Origin: Rhizobiaceae bacterium | GTDB lineage: Bacteria; Pseudomonadota; Alphaproteobacteria; Rhizobiales; Rhizobiaceae | Assembly: GCA_014238155.1 (NCBI GenBank) | Contig: JABABQ010000021.1 | Coordinates: 112,425 to 176,424 of the forward strand | DNA length: 64,000 bases | Reading direction: 5' to 3' | Shown: piece after piece, positions 11,838 to 22,066 of the stretch | Layout: each line of letters opens with the position of its first letter | Position numbering within the stretch: the stretch's first letter is position 1 | Position numbers and translations under genes: made by a program | Notes under the pieces: model-generated | Seen by the model: the letters and a program-made list of their open reading frames with translations, nothing else | Told to the model about the DNA's origin: nothing | The model's database searches: none

Positions 11838-12125
11838 TAGAGCCGTTCACGTTTAAATGGAACCATTCTGAAGGAGCGCTTTTGTGACAAGATCAAGTAA
11901 AGGACCGCCGGTCGTATCGGGCATACGTCCAAGAGACTTTGCGCCGGCCATGGCGCAAAAGCGCCCTTCCCGAAGGGTTTGCGATTGGCGGACGCCCCCA
12001 ATTGTTGAAGCGATGGCTGAGCCGCCCTTGCCCGATGCAAGGGCATCGCGCTGCGTGCGTCTCAACTCTGGATCATCTAGCCAATCACAAACAGAATTAG
12101 CTCCATTTAATCGTGAACGGCTCTA
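11838..12125 (+). mobile_element. MITE-like repeat, copy A (nonautonomous, ~32 bp imperfect TIRs, TA-flanked)
   Basis: Left end TAGAGCCGTTCACGTTTAAATGGAACCATTC is near-identical to the reverse complement of the right end; ~90% identical by eye to 48311-48583 in opposite orientation; no transposase. Confidence 0.85.
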
Positions 12126-12127
12126 AC

Positions 12128-12733
12128 ATGAAGATATTCCGCTATGGCCTGTGGGCCGCAATCTTTGTCCTTGGCGCATTTCTCGCCTATTCGACCGTCA
12201 ACTGGACAATGCAGAATTCCGGCAACGGTGGATCTCCAATGCGTGCTGACATTGGCGGGCCGTTCTCAGCCGTAAATTCGGACGGCAAGCCAATTACCCA
12301 TGCCGATCTGAAGGGGCGTCCGCACGTATTGTTCTTTGGTTTCACTCATTGTCCCGACGTCTGTCCAACGACGCTTTATGAAGGTGGTCAGTGGCTGAAG
12401 GAACTGGGGAGTGATGGTGACAAGGTGGATATCTACTTTGTCAGCGTCGACCCGGAGCGGGATACGGTGGAAGTTCTCAGTGACTACCTGTCGGCTTTCG
12501 ACCCTCGCATCAAGGGCATTACGGGTTCTCCGGAACAGATAAACCAGTTGATCAAAAAATGGCGGGTCTATTCTGAAAAAGTACCGACCGATGATGGTGA
12601 TTACACGATGAACCATACAGCGACGACGTTCCTGATGAATTCAAAGGGAGAGTTTGTTCGAACAATTGCCTATGGCGAAGACAACAAGATAGCTGTCGAG
12701 AAATTGCGAAAGCTGGTGCGCGAGGAAGGATAG
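12128..12733 (+). CDS. SCO1/SenC family copper chaperone / cytochrome oxidase assembly protein
   Basis: HVLFFGFTHCPDVCPTTLYE (CxxxC), VDIYFVSVDPERDT, distal His in TMNHTATTFLMN. Confidence 0.92.
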   Translation: MKIFRYGLWAAIFVLGAFLAYSTVNWTMQNSGNGGSPMRADIGGPFSAVNSDGKPITHADLKGRPHVLFFGFTHCPDVCPTTLYEGGQWLKELGSDGDKVDIYFVSVDPERDTVEVLSDYLSAFDPRIKGITGSPEQINQLIKKWRVYSEKVPTDDGDYTMNHTATTFLMNSKGEFVRTIAYGEDNKIAVEKLRKLVREEG

Positions 12734-12837
12734 TCGGCGCTTTTATGCTCGATGCGGCGTGGAAATTGCCAATTTCCTGCCATCTCCCATTAAAGGTGGT
12801 GACGGCAACAGTGAATTCCTGTTATGCGGTGCGCGCC

Positions 12838-14115
12838 ATGGCTGAAATACTTATTGAAAAACTCGGATCTGCCGGCGACGGCATTGGCCGTCACGACGGT
12901 CGACCTGTTTACGTTGCCAACACCCTGCCGGGTGAAAACGTGCGAACAAACGACGACCTCCCCAACCCGCTGCTAATCGAAATTTTGCAGGAATCCCCAG
13001 AGCGGCGAGAACCGCCCTGCCCTCATTTTGGGCGCTGTGGTGGATGTACGTTCCAACATGCCAGCGATCAACTGATCCTTGACTGGAAGCGCGACGAGGT
13101 GGCCTTGGCATTCTTGCAAGCGGGCATTACTGCCAAAGTAGAAGCGACCATTGCTTCACCGCATGCGGCCCGTCGCCGGGTAAGTTTCACCGCCAGCCGC
13201 AATGCCAACACCGGTGATGTCGCCGCCGCGTCCGCGATCAGTCTTGGCTATAAAGAACGGCGCAGCGATGCGCTGGTCAACATCAATTCCTGCACTATTT
13301 TGCTGCCAGCGCTGGCTGCAGAAATTGCCGGAGTGCGAGATCTGTGCAGAACTTTGCTGCGCGGCAATGAGGAAATCCAGATCGCCATCAATCTGTGCGA
13401 CAACGGATTTGACCTGGCGTTCGACCTTCCACAACTGCCCAATGAAACGATCACCGCCGGGTTTGTCCGGGCATTTGCCAAATCGCCCTATCTACGCGCC
13501 AGCATCAATGGTGATGTTGTGATCGAAAACGAAAAGCCGCTGGTGAAATTTGGCAAGGCTCAGGTAGCGCTGCCGCCGGGCGGGTTTTTGCAAGCCGTTC
13601 GCGCCGCTGAAGATGAAATGGCCAAACTGGTGACGAAACATCTTGGAGGACGCAAGCGGGTGGTTGATCTGTTTAGCGGCAGTGGCACGTTTTCCTTGCG
13701 ACTGGCTGAACGCTCGCGGGTTCACGCAGTGGAAATGGATGGACCAGCACTGGCGGCCCTGCGATCGGCAAGCAGTGTGGAAGGCCTAAAATCGGTGACA
13801 ATCGAGGAGCGAGATCTGCACGCATTGCCGTTGACGGCGAGCGAATTGAAACCATTTGATGGAGTGTGCCTCGATCCACCCCGTGCCGGAGCTGAAGATC
13901 AGTGCCGATTGATTGCCAGCAGCAATATCAAGTCTGTGGCCTATATATCCTGCAACCCATCCACTCTTGCGCGCGACGCAGTGCATTTGATCGAAGGGGG
14001 TTACAAGCTGGACAAGCTGGTTCCTATCGATCAATTCGTGTTTTCACCTCACATCGAGGCGGTTGCCCTGTTCAGCAAAAAACCCTCAAAGTCTGCCCGG
14101 TCGATATTCCGTTAA
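12838..14115 (+). CDS. class I SAM-dependent RNA methyltransferase (TrmA/RlmD family)
   Basis: N-terminal TRAM-like; Fe-S CPHFGRCGGCTFQH; VVDLFSGSGTFSLRLAE; VCLDPPRAGAEDQ; SVAYISCNPSTLARD. Confidence 0.92.
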   Translation: MAEILIEKLGSAGDGIGRHDGRPVYVANTLPGENVRTNDDLPNPLLIEILQESPERREPPCPHFGRCGGCTFQHASDQLILDWKRDEVALAFLQAGITAKVEATIASPHAARRRVSFTASRNANTGDVAAASAISLGYKERRSDALVNINSCTILLPALAAEIAGVRDLCRTLLRGNEEIQIAINLCDNGFDLAFDLPQLPNETITAGFVRAFAKSPYLRASINGDVVIENEKPLVKFGKAQVALPPGGFLQAVRAAEDEMAKLVTKHLGGRKRVVDLFSGSGTFSLRLAERSRVHAVEMDGPALAALRSASSVEGLKSVTIEERDLHALPLTASELKPFDGVCLDPPRAGAEDQCRLIASSNIKSVAYISCNPSTLARDAVHLIEGGYKLDKLVPIDQFVFSPHIEAVALFSKKPSKSARSIFR

Positions 14116-14142
14116 AAGTGCCAACCATTGATCGACATCTGC

Positions 14143-14487
14143 TCAATATCTTTTTTGAGCTTCGTACCAGGCAGCTATGAGTTCGATATCTTTCTCACTG
14201 AGACCCTGAACCAGAGTACCCATTTTTGACCAATCTTTGATGTGGTTCAGTTCACTCGTTTTATATTCAATCAATCGTTTTGCCAGGAAAACGGCGGGCT
14301 GACCGGCGAGCATAGGTATTTCCCGAGTTTTTGTACTGCGGTTATTCCCACTCAACCCATGGCATTCGATGCATCCCCATTTTTTGACCAGCGATTTTCC
14401 TTCAGACAAAGTTGCTTCATCAGCGAACACCGCAGTTGTGGTGAACACCATTGAAAACAAGACCAAAAAAGAGAATATCAGGCGCAT
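14143..14487 (-). CDS. class I c-type cytochrome, exported monohaem
   Basis: Signal peptide MRLIFSFLVLFSMVFTTTAVFA; haem site CIECHG; paralogous to 31130-31474 (shared MLAGQPA...L..FK/YK...AQKRY). Confidence 0.82.
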   Translation of the reverse strand: MRLIFSFLVLFSMVFTTTAVFADEATLSEGKSLVKKWGCIECHGLSGNNRSTKTREIPMLAGQPAVFLAKRLIEYKTSELNHIKDWSKMGTLVQGLSEKDIELIAAWYEAQKRY

Positions 14488-14658
14488 CACATTTTCCACT
14501 TCCGGTGTTCGTTTAGAGTAGCTGCAATTTTGAACACTAGCACATATTCGAAGACGCAAATAATTCCAGCTTGAAAACGAACTCTCATGCGTTTGCTCAG
14601 ACATACGGCCACGGCCCAGTCGAATTGGTGAAGTTGAAACCCGACCCGAAACCAGCGC

Positions 14659-15408
14659 CTATTTGGCCTTCTTCTGCATGAACGTCATAAAGGCGTTGCG
14701 TGCCTCTTCGGATTTTAACCTTTGTGAAAAATGTTCGCTCTCCTCATGCAAGCGAGCGACAATTTCTTGCCGATTGCCGCGCAACAACTGGCGTGAAATG
14801 GCCAAAGCCTCCGGAGGTTTGTCGGCAAGCCGATCCGCGACAGCCAACGCGTGAGATTCAAGATGGTCAGGCCTGATGAGTTCATTGACCAGACCGGCGC
14901 GCGCTGCCCGTTCTGCATCAAATCGCTCGCCCAGAACCAATAATTCAAATGCCCATTGGTGACCCATCAGACGTGGTGCCAACAGACTGGATGCTGCCTC
15001 TGGCACCAGACCCAGATCAACAAACGGCGTCTGCATCCAGGCGCGCGGGCTGGCATAGACCAAATCACAGTGCAGCAAGGTGGTGCAGCCGACACCAACC
15101 GCCAGACCATCTACAGCGGCAATCAACGGTTTCGATCCGGTGGCGATCGCCTTGAGATATTCGCCCACCTCTCCGCCGTGTTCTGCGCCCGTGGCCACAG
15201 CCATGAAATCCACCAGATCGTTACCTGAGGTAAATACGTCCGGTTGGCCCAGCAAAACGCTGACACCTATCTGCGCGTTGGCGTCAGCTTCTGTTAAGGC
15301 GTCTGCCATGGTTTGATACATAGCGCGGGTAATGGCATTCTTTTTATTCACCCGATTGAAACGGATGGTCTGAACACGTCCGGTGCGTGCCACTTCGATA
15401 TCGGCCAT
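14659..15408 (-). CDS. enoyl-CoA hydratase/isomerase
   Basis: FTSGNDLVDF, KPLIAAVDGLAVGVGCTTLLHCDLVYAS. Confidence 0.92.
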   Translation of the reverse strand: MADIEVARTGRVQTIRFNRVNKKNAITRAMYQTMADALTEADANAQIGVSVLLGQPDVFTSGNDLVDFMAVATGAEHGGEVGEYLKAIATGSKPLIAAVDGLAVGVGCTTLLHCDLVYASPRAWMQTPFVDLGLVPEAASSLLAPRLMGHQWAFELLVLGERFDAERAARAGLVNELIRPDHLESHALAVADRLADKPPEALAISRQLLRGNRQEIVARLHEESEHFSQRLKSEEARNAFMTFMQKKAK

Positions 15409-15421
15409 ATTCAAATCTTTC

Positions 15422-17203
15422 CTATTCGGCAGTGAGTCGTTCACCGGCTTGCAAAAGGCTGTCAGCACCGAGCTCGATGCTTGCGCACAGACCACTGGTT
15501 TCTTTCAATAAATTGCCAGTCATAAAGCTGGTCAAAGCGGCGCGGTCACTCCGATCTGCATCATTGGAGGCTAATGCAGACTTGGCCATATAAATACATC
15601 CCGCGGTCAGTCCGAACAATCGCAAATAGGGCGTTGCACCCGCCAAAACCACCTGCTTGTAGCCATTTTTCAGGTTATCCAGCATATAACCTGTCGCCGT
15701 ATCAAGGTCTTCCAGTGCAGCTGCAAGTCCAACTGCGGACGGATTGATCCGTGCGTCGTTGCTGGCCTTTACCTGTTCAATGATATCGTTCAATTCGCTG
15801 ATATATTGGGCGATTACAGCACCGTCGTTCAGCGGTAGTTTGCGGGTTGCCAGGTCAATCGCCTGAATGCCATTTGTGCCTTCATAAATCGGGGCAATGC
15901 GGGCATCGCGCATCAATTGGGCAGCACCGGTTTCCTCGATGAATCCCATGCCGCCGTGAACCTGTATGCCGATACTGGCAACTTCAACGCCAATATCTGT
16001 GGAAAAGGCTTTGGATATTGGCGTCAGCAACGCGGCCCGGTCGCGCCAATAGGGTTCCCGCTCGCCTCCGGCATGTTGCTGGTCGATGGCGTGAGCACAG
16101 TTATAGGCGATGTTTCGGGCGGCAGAAGTCAGCGCTTTCATGATCAGAAGATTGCGTTGAACATCCGGATGATGGACGATCGGAGCCATGCCCTCGCCCT
16201 GATAAGTTTCCGCCCGTCCTTGTTTGCGGTCCATTGCATAGGCAATGGCCTGTTGTGTGGCGGCCTCGGCGACTGCCACCCCCTGAATTCCCACCAGAAG
16301 GCGAGCATTATTCATCATGGTGAACATGCAGGCCAGCCCGCGGTTTTCCTCACCAATCAACCAACCAACAGCACCTGGCTCATCGCCAAATTTTCCGTCG
16401 CCAAAAATCATCGTGCAGGTTGGCGATGCGTGGATGCCCAACTTATGTTCTATACCGCTGCAGAACACGTCGTTTCGTTGACCTAGCGAACCATCTTCAT
16501 TGACCAGAAATTTAGGCACCAGAAAAAGCGATATGCCCTTTTGGCCGGCTGGTGCGTCGGGCAAGCGCGCCAGCACGAGATGTACGATATTGTCGGTCAA
16601 ATCGTGCTCGCCATAGGTGATGAATATCTTTTGTCCAAAGACTCGATAAGAACCATCTCCGACCGGTTCTGCCCGCGATTTCAGTGCATTGAGGTCCGAT
16701 CCGGCCTGCGGCTCTGTCAAATTCATGGTACCGGTCCAGGCGCCGGATATCAGCTTTTCAAGATAGATATCCTGAAGTTGTTGGGTTGCATGAGCATTCA
16801 ATGCCTCAACTGCGCCGATCGTCAGGGTCGGCCCAATGCCAAATGCCAGTGAGCCGGAATTCCACATTTCAAAGGCGGCAGTTTGCAGGCTCATAGGCAG
16901 TCCTTGCCCGCCAAATTCGGGTGGTCCGGTCAAGGCGTTCCAACCGCCTTCGGCCCAGCGACGATAGAGGTCCTTCCAGCCATCCGGCATGGTCACCACG
17001 CCATCAACCAGCGGTGTTCCCTGCACATCGCCCTGTTTGGAGAGAGGCGCAACTTCGTCGCTGGCAAACCGGCCAGCTTCTTCAACAATGGCATCCAGCA
17101 GATCTTCGCTGAGTTCACCAGCTTGTCCGCTGGCCATGGCCTCGCCGAGGCCAGTAACCTGTTTGAGCGTATGGCAAATCTCGGTGACCGGCGCCCGGTA
17201 CAT
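15422..17203 (-). CDS. acyl-CoA dehydrogenase
   Basis: SGAWTGTMNLTEPQAGSDL, QVHGGMGFIEETGAAQLMRDARIAPIYEGTNGIQAIDL. Confidence 0.95.
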   Translation of the reverse strand: MYRAPVTEICHTLKQVTGLGEAMASGQAGELSEDLLDAIVEEAGRFASDEVAPLSKQGDVQGTPLVDGVVTMPDGWKDLYRRWAEGGWNALTGPPEFGGQGLPMSLQTAAFEMWNSGSLAFGIGPTLTIGAVEALNAHATQQLQDIYLEKLISGAWTGTMNLTEPQAGSDLNALKSRAEPVGDGSYRVFGQKIFITYGEHDLTDNIVHLVLARLPDAPAGQKGISLFLVPKFLVNEDGSLGQRNDVFCSGIEHKLGIHASPTCTMIFGDGKFGDEPGAVGWLIGEENRGLACMFTMMNNARLLVGIQGVAVAEAATQQAIAYAMDRKQGRAETYQGEGMAPIVHHPDVQRNLLIMKALTSAARNIAYNCAHAIDQQHAGGEREPYWRDRAALLTPISKAFSTDIGVEVASIGIQVHGGMGFIEETGAAQLMRDARIAPIYEGTNGIQAIDLATRKLPLNDGAVIAQYISELNDIIEQVKASNDARINPSAVGLAAALEDLDTATGYMLDNLKNGYKQVVLAGATPYLRLFGLTAGCIYMAKSALASNDADRSDRAALTSFMTGNLLKETSGLCASIELGADSLLQAGERLTAE

Positions 17204-17362
17204 AGCGTTGCTCCATCCATTTCTTGCGTCGATGCAATCGCATAAATTGACATGTGCGTCAAAAACTCAGTGCGATTTTGAAGGCTTTCAGCGCACGACT
17301 TATCGCGCTAGATGTGGAATGGCGACAGCCAAGCAAGCGATCGACGGGAACACCACAAAATT

Positions 17363-18784
17363 ATGCAATCAGACTTGATAGATCAGTTCACCGCCATTGT
17401 CGGCAAATCCTACGCTTTTGTCACTGAAGCCGACATTGAACCCTATGTCACCGACATGAGGGGCAGGTACAGCGCAAAATCGCCTTTGGTGCTGCGTCCC
17501 GGCAGTGTCGGTGAAATCTGTGACATCATGAAACTCGCCGGCAAAACCTCAACTCCAGTTATTCCACAAGGCGGCAATACCGGGTTGGTTGGTGCTGGAT
17601 TGCCGCTGATTGAAGGGACAAACAACGAAGTCATACTGTCTCTTGGCCGATTAAACCAAATAATCGATGTCGACGCAGCTTCCAACACCATGACGGTTGA
17701 ATCCGGCGTGATTCTGGAGACGATTCAGAATTCTGCCGATAATGTCGACCGCCTGTTTCCGTTGTCTCTCGGTGCTCAGGGCACCTGTCAGATTGGTGGC
17801 AATATCAGCACCAACGCGGGTGGTACAGGTGTGCTGGCTTATGGCAATACCCGCGATCTGGTGATGGGGCTGGAAGCCGTGTTGCCAAATGGCGAGATCT
17901 GGAATGGCCTGACTCGCCTGCGCAAGGACAACACCGGCTATGATCTGAAAAACCTGTTCATTGGGGCCGAAGGAACTTTGGGTGTGATCACCAAGGCGGT
18001 GTTGAAACTCCACCCCAAACCACGCGGACAGGAAGTTGCCTTTGTGGCGCTGGAGTCTGCCGATGCGGCTCTGTCTTTACTCAATGTAGCGAAAAATCAG
18101 ATGGGAAATGCGCTAACCGCATTTGAATTCATGGCAGGCATCGCCATGGAATTCACGTTGAAACATGCGCAAAACAAAATCCGACGACCGATTGAAGGGA
18201 AATATCCCTGGTATGCGCTGATCGAAATATCTTCGTCGAGTTCTTCCCAAGATGCACGCAGCATCCTGGAAACTGTGCTCGGGGGCGCATTCGAAGACGG
18301 CATAATAAAAGACGCTGTATTGGCTGATTCGCTGGAACAGCAACGCATGTTCTGGACATTGCGCGAAGACATGTCTTTTGCCCAAAAGCCCGAAGGCGCA
18401 TCCATCAAACACGATATCTCTGTGCCATTGGGCAGTATTCCCGAGTTTATCAAGGCTGCAGACAAAGCGGTGCTGGATATTGTCCCGGAGGCCCGCATCG
18501 TCAATTTCGGCCATTTGGGCGACGGAAATCTGCACTATAATATTTCGCAACCGGTGGGATGGACTGCGGCGGAATATTTTACCCATGAACCGGCGGTACA
18601 TGAAGCAGTCTACGCTCAGGTGGCAAAATTCAACGGTTCAATTTCTGCTGAACACGGTATCGGTCAGATGAAACGTGACAAACTTGCCAAGATCAAGGAC
18701 CCAACGGCGCTGGCGATGATGCGATCTATCAAACAGGCACTTGATCCCTTGGGCATTATGAATCCTGGCAAGGTGATTGACTGA
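17363..18784 (+). CDS. FAD-binding oxidoreductase (D-lactate / D-2-hydroxyglutarate dehydrogenase-like)
   Basis: VIPQGGNTGLVGAGLP, GTCQIGGNISTNAGGTGVLAYGNTRDLVMGLEAVLPNG, VNFGHLGDGNLHYNI, SAEHGIGQMKRDKL. Confidence 0.93.
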   Translation: MQSDLIDQFTAIVGKSYAFVTEADIEPYVTDMRGRYSAKSPLVLRPGSVGEICDIMKLAGKTSTPVIPQGGNTGLVGAGLPLIEGTNNEVILSLGRLNQIIDVDAASNTMTVESGVILETIQNSADNVDRLFPLSLGAQGTCQIGGNISTNAGGTGVLAYGNTRDLVMGLEAVLPNGEIWNGLTRLRKDNTGYDLKNLFIGAEGTLGVITKAVLKLHPKPRGQEVAFVALESADAALSLLNVAKNQMGNALTAFEFMAGIAMEFTLKHAQNKIRRPIEGKYPWYALIEISSSSSSQDARSILETVLGGAFEDGIIKDAVLADSLEQQRMFWTLREDMSFAQKPEGASIKHDISVPLGSIPEFIKAADKAVLDIVPEARIVNFGHLGDGNLHYNISQPVGWTAAEYFTHEPAVHEAVYAQVAKFNGSISAEHGIGQMKRDKLAKIKDPTALAMMRSIKQALDPLGIMNPGKVID

Positions 18785-19018
18785 TTTCGATCGCTAATCT
18801 GTAAACGATTGCGCAACCTTACCGGCTTCTTACCAGGCGAAGCTTTTGTAAACCCTTTTGAGTGGTCAACTTTTCTTAACCGCATTTTTTAAGTCGTTTT
18901 GCGAAGCCATCCCGTATTGTCACCTGTAACGCAGAGCCGAGTAACGAGCCTGCGAAATATAAAAGGGTCAAAAGTCCACAAAGGACGGCTCTTGAAAGTT
19001 TACAGGAAGGCTCAAGCC

Positions 19019-19624
19019 ATGATTGCCAATAAATCGGCAAACAGCGGCCATCGGGGAACAAAACCAGTATGGGCGGGACTTAATCTCCGTCTCGACCCAT
19101 ATGCCCTGCCGCAAACAATATCCTATGATCGCGCGCCCCCCCAGCTGTCAGGGGGAGCACACGGAAAACAGATTGAATTCACGCTGAATACCAAAGGTGC
19201 AGTGATGAAATGTGATCTGAATTGCGGCTTGCCAATCTCCATGTCCTTACCAAACCGCGCTTTTGTAGGTGTCGCGGCTCGTGCTTATGAAAATCAAGAT
19301 GGAACCAACACGGTGACGCTTGAACTGCTGCACAATGATGCGGAATTGAGCGTGCCCCTATGTGTTTCAAACGCTGTTGAAGATGCAGCAGCGGATTGGC
19401 ATTCCTGGTCGAAACGCCTTGGGTTGCCGATGTTGCTGGTGGATGAGCAAGGCAACGCAACCATGGTCAAAGACCATGCCGGTGTGGCTTCGCTGACGCC
19501 AAAACCGCGCCGTCGACGTAGTTCCTTGATGCCAAACCGTCCAAACTTCATGCGGCGGCGCAAAATGGGCATTGTTGGTCCTGTGGAGCATCTGGCAGCG
19601 CGGGAAATTATCGCCCGCACCTGA
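19019..19624 (+). CDS. conserved hypothetical protein (DUF6101-like, typical ubiA neighbour in Hyphomicrobiales)
   Basis: WAGLNLRLDPYALPQTISYDR...; long ORF, ATG at 19019 favoured; position next to ubiA. Confidence 0.65.
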   Translation: MIANKSANSGHRGTKPVWAGLNLRLDPYALPQTISYDRAPPQLSGGAHGKQIEFTLNTKGAVMKCDLNCGLPISMSLPNRAFVGVAARAYENQDGTNTVTLELLHNDAELSVPLCVSNAVEDAAADWHSWSKRLGLPMLLVDEQGNATMVKDHAGVASLTPKPRRRRSSLMPNRPNFMRRRKMGIVGPVEHLAAREIIART

Positions 19625-19628
19625 TCTG

Positions 19629-20621
19629 CTATATCAGATCAAGCAGCAGACCAGCGAAAACCAGCCATCCAAAAATCGTATTTGACTTGAACAATGCCAG
19701 GCAATTGTCTGCATCATCAATGTTCAGCGATATGACCTGCCAGATCATGTGGACGCATCCCAGAATCAATCCCAGATAAGCCAGCCAACCGGCTCCGGCC
19801 AACAGGAATGCAGCGGTGAATAATCCGACCGCGCCGCAATACAACAATACCAGTGCCGGTTTGGTATTTTCTCCAAACAGACGGGCCGTTGAACGCACGC
19901 CGATCAATGCATCATCTTCCTTGTCCTGATGGGCATAGATCGTGTCATAGCCGATAACCCACAATATGCTACCGATATAGAGCAGCAACGGAACCAGTGT
20001 CAGATTGGCAAAGAGCACCACCCAGCCCATCAACGCCCCCCAGGAAAACGCCAATCCGAGTACAAATTGTGGCCAGTCGGTCACCCGCTTGGCGAACGGA
20101 TAGGCGGCGACAATGACCAGCGACGAAATACCGAGAAACAGCGCAAAATGATTGAGCGTTGCCCGCCCGATCAAACACACGCCGATCAGGCAGATCAGGC
20201 CGACAAATGCCTGAATAGCCACAAACACCAATGTTTTTCGCTTGGTGACCCGGCCAGACGGAATGGGCCTTGATGCGGTTCTTGCCACCCGCGCATCGAT
20301 ATTCGCGTCGACATAATCATTATAGGTGCACCCCGCCCCACGCATCATCACTGCGCCAAGCCAGAAGAAAAACAGGCCCTGAATCAATTGCAGATACAAC
20401 AGTACCCCGCCCGGACCATCACCCTCCACCACTGGTTGACCTAGTTGAACCCCGAACGACAGGGCCAGCGACCACCAACAAGGCCACAGCAGCAACCACC
20501 AGCCAATTGGCCGATCCCAGCGCGCCAGCTGTGCATAAGGCCAAAATTTTTGAGGCAGTAACCGATAGACCCAGATATCGGATGGGGCATCGGCGACGCG
20601 GTTGGAGGTTCGATCACTCAT
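19629..20621 (-). CDS. ubiA: 4-hydroxybenzoate octaprenyltransferase
   Basis: ARWDRPIGWWLLLWPCWWSL, MMRGAGCTYNDYVDANIDARVARTASRPIPSG, GYDTIYAHQDKEDDALIGVRSTA. Confidence 0.95.
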   Translation of the reverse strand: MSDRTSNRVADAPSDIWVYRLLPQKFWPYAQLARWDRPIGWWLLLWPCWWSLALSFGVQLGQPVVEGDGPGGVLLYLQLIQGLFFFWLGAVMMRGAGCTYNDYVDANIDARVARTASRPIPSGRVTKRKTLVFVAIQAFVGLICLIGVCLIGRATLNHFALFLGISSLVIVAAYPFAKRVTDWPQFVLGLAFSWGALMGWVVLFANLTLVPLLLYIGSILWVIGYDTIYAHQDKEDDALIGVRSTARLFGENTKPALVLLYCGAVGLFTAAFLLAGAGWLAYLGLILGCVHMIWQVISLNIDDADNCLALFKSNTIFGWLVFAGLLLDLI

Positions 20622-20751
20622 ATCCGTTCAATCTGGGCGTTCGAACCCATAAAGCAAGTGGAAAACCTGCGACAATTGAGGGTCCTGGACCCTGCGCTTT
20701 CCTTTCCCGTGCTAAACCGCGAGCAATTCAACCGCAAGGGCGGAACCTGGC

Positions 20752-22023
20752 ATGAACATATTGTTGATTGGAACCGGTGGACGCGAACATGCGCTGGCCT
20801 GGAAAATCGCCCAATCTCCGCTGTTGGAAACCCTGTTCATAGCCACCGGTAATGGCGGCACAACAGAGCTGGGTGTCCATGCTGACCTGGACACCACGGA
20901 CCATCAGGCCGTGGTCAGTTTCTGCAATCTAAAGTCGGTCGAATTGGTGGTGGTTGGTCCGGAAGCTCCGCTGGTGGATGGACTGTCTGATTCGCTTAAT
21001 CAGGCAGAGATTAATGTCTTTGGACCTTCGAAAAATGCCGCACAGCTGGAAGGATCCAAGCAATTCACCAAGGCAGTGTGCGACCGCATGAATATTCCGA
21101 CGGCCGTATATGGTCACTTCACCAATGCCGCCGATGCCCGCGCCTATGTGCAGCAACAGGGTGCGCCGATTGTCATCAAGGCCGATGGTCTGGCCGCCGG
21201 CAAGGGGGTGACGGTGGCGATGTATCTGGACGACGCGCTGGCTGCCATCGATGATTGCTTTGAGGGTGCCTTTGGCGACGCCGGGGCTGAGGTTGTGGTG
21301 GAACAATTCCTGACCGGTGAAGAGGCCAGCATGTTCTTTCTCTGCGATGGGACAACCGCCCTGCCCTTTGGCACGGCTCAGGATCACAAGCGCGTCGGAG
21401 ATGGTGATACCGGACCCAATACCGGTGGCATGGGAGCCTATTCCCCGGCCCCGGTGCTTGATGAAGCGATGCAACAGCGGGTCATCAACGAAATCGTCAA
21501 CCCGACAATGATCGGCATGACGCGGGCAGGCATGCCGTTTCAGGGCGTGCTTTATGCCGGGTTGATGATAGATGATCAGGGGCCAAAACTAATCGAATAT
21601 AATGTCAGGTTTGGCGACCCCGAATGTCAGGTGCTGATGATGCGGTTGGACAGTGATCTGGTGCCTTTGTTGATGGCCTGTGCGAAAGGTGATCTTGCCG
21701 GACAGTCCGCCGACTGGTCGCAGGATTTTGCCCTCACCGTTGTGATGGCCGCGCTGGGTTATCCCGGCGCTTATGAAAAAGGCAGCGTAATCAAAGGACT
21801 TGAATTGCTGGATGATAATCTGATTCAAGTCTTTCATGCCGGAACCGCTTCAACCAACGGGGTGATTACTGCCACTGGCGGGAGGGTGCTGGGGGTGACG
21901 GCCAGAGGTGGCAGCGCCTCACAAGCCCACCAACGCGCCTATCAGGCAGTGGCCAGGATTGACTGGCCCAATGGCTTTTGTCGGTCGGATATCGGCTGGC
22001 GTGCCGTCGCCCGCGAAACCTAG
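20752..22023 (+). CDS. purD: phosphoribosylamine--glycine ligase
   Basis: [58 protein letters not shown]. Confidence 0.97.
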   Translation: MNILLIGTGGREHALAWKIAQSPLLETLFIATGNGGTTELGVHADLDTTDHQAVVSFCNLKSVELVVVGPEAPLVDGLSDSLNQAEINVFGPSKNAAQLEGSKQFTKAVCDRMNIPTAVYGHFTNAADARAYVQQQGAPIVIKADGLAAGKGVTVAMYLDDALAAIDDCFEGAFGDAGAEVVVEQFLTGEEASMFFLCDGTTALPFGTAQDHKRVGDGDTGPNTGGMGAYSPAPVLDEAMQQRVINEIVNPTMIGMTRAGMPFQGVLYAGLMIDDQGPKLIEYNVRFGDPECQVLMMRLDSDLVPLLMACAKGDLAGQSADWSQDFALTVVMAALGYPGAYEKGSVIKGLELLDDNLIQVFHAGTASTNGVITATGGRVLGVTARGGSASQAHQRAYQAVARIDWPNGFCRSDIGWRAVARET

Positions 22024-22034
22024 CCGCCCGCCGC

Positions 22035-22066
22035 CTGGCCGCCTGGCCGCCTGGCCGCCTGGCCGC
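22035..22066. repeat. 8-bp tandem repeat, 4 perfect units of CTGGCCGC between convergent genes
   Basis: CTGGCCGC x4 directly read; fills the gap between the purD stop and the downstream convergent stop. Confidence 0.9.

Noticed and set aside
11884-12126. 80-aa ORF inside MITE copy A (and 75-aa counterpart 48310-48537) as a protein gene
   Set aside because: Differences between copies are mostly non-synonymous and the ORF runs through the terminal repeat; better explained as part of a noncoding repeat.
14136-14162. Possible terminator GCTCAA...TTGAGC near the cytochrome c gene end
   Set aside because: Short weak stem without a proper GC core or correctly placed T-run; part lies in coding sequence.
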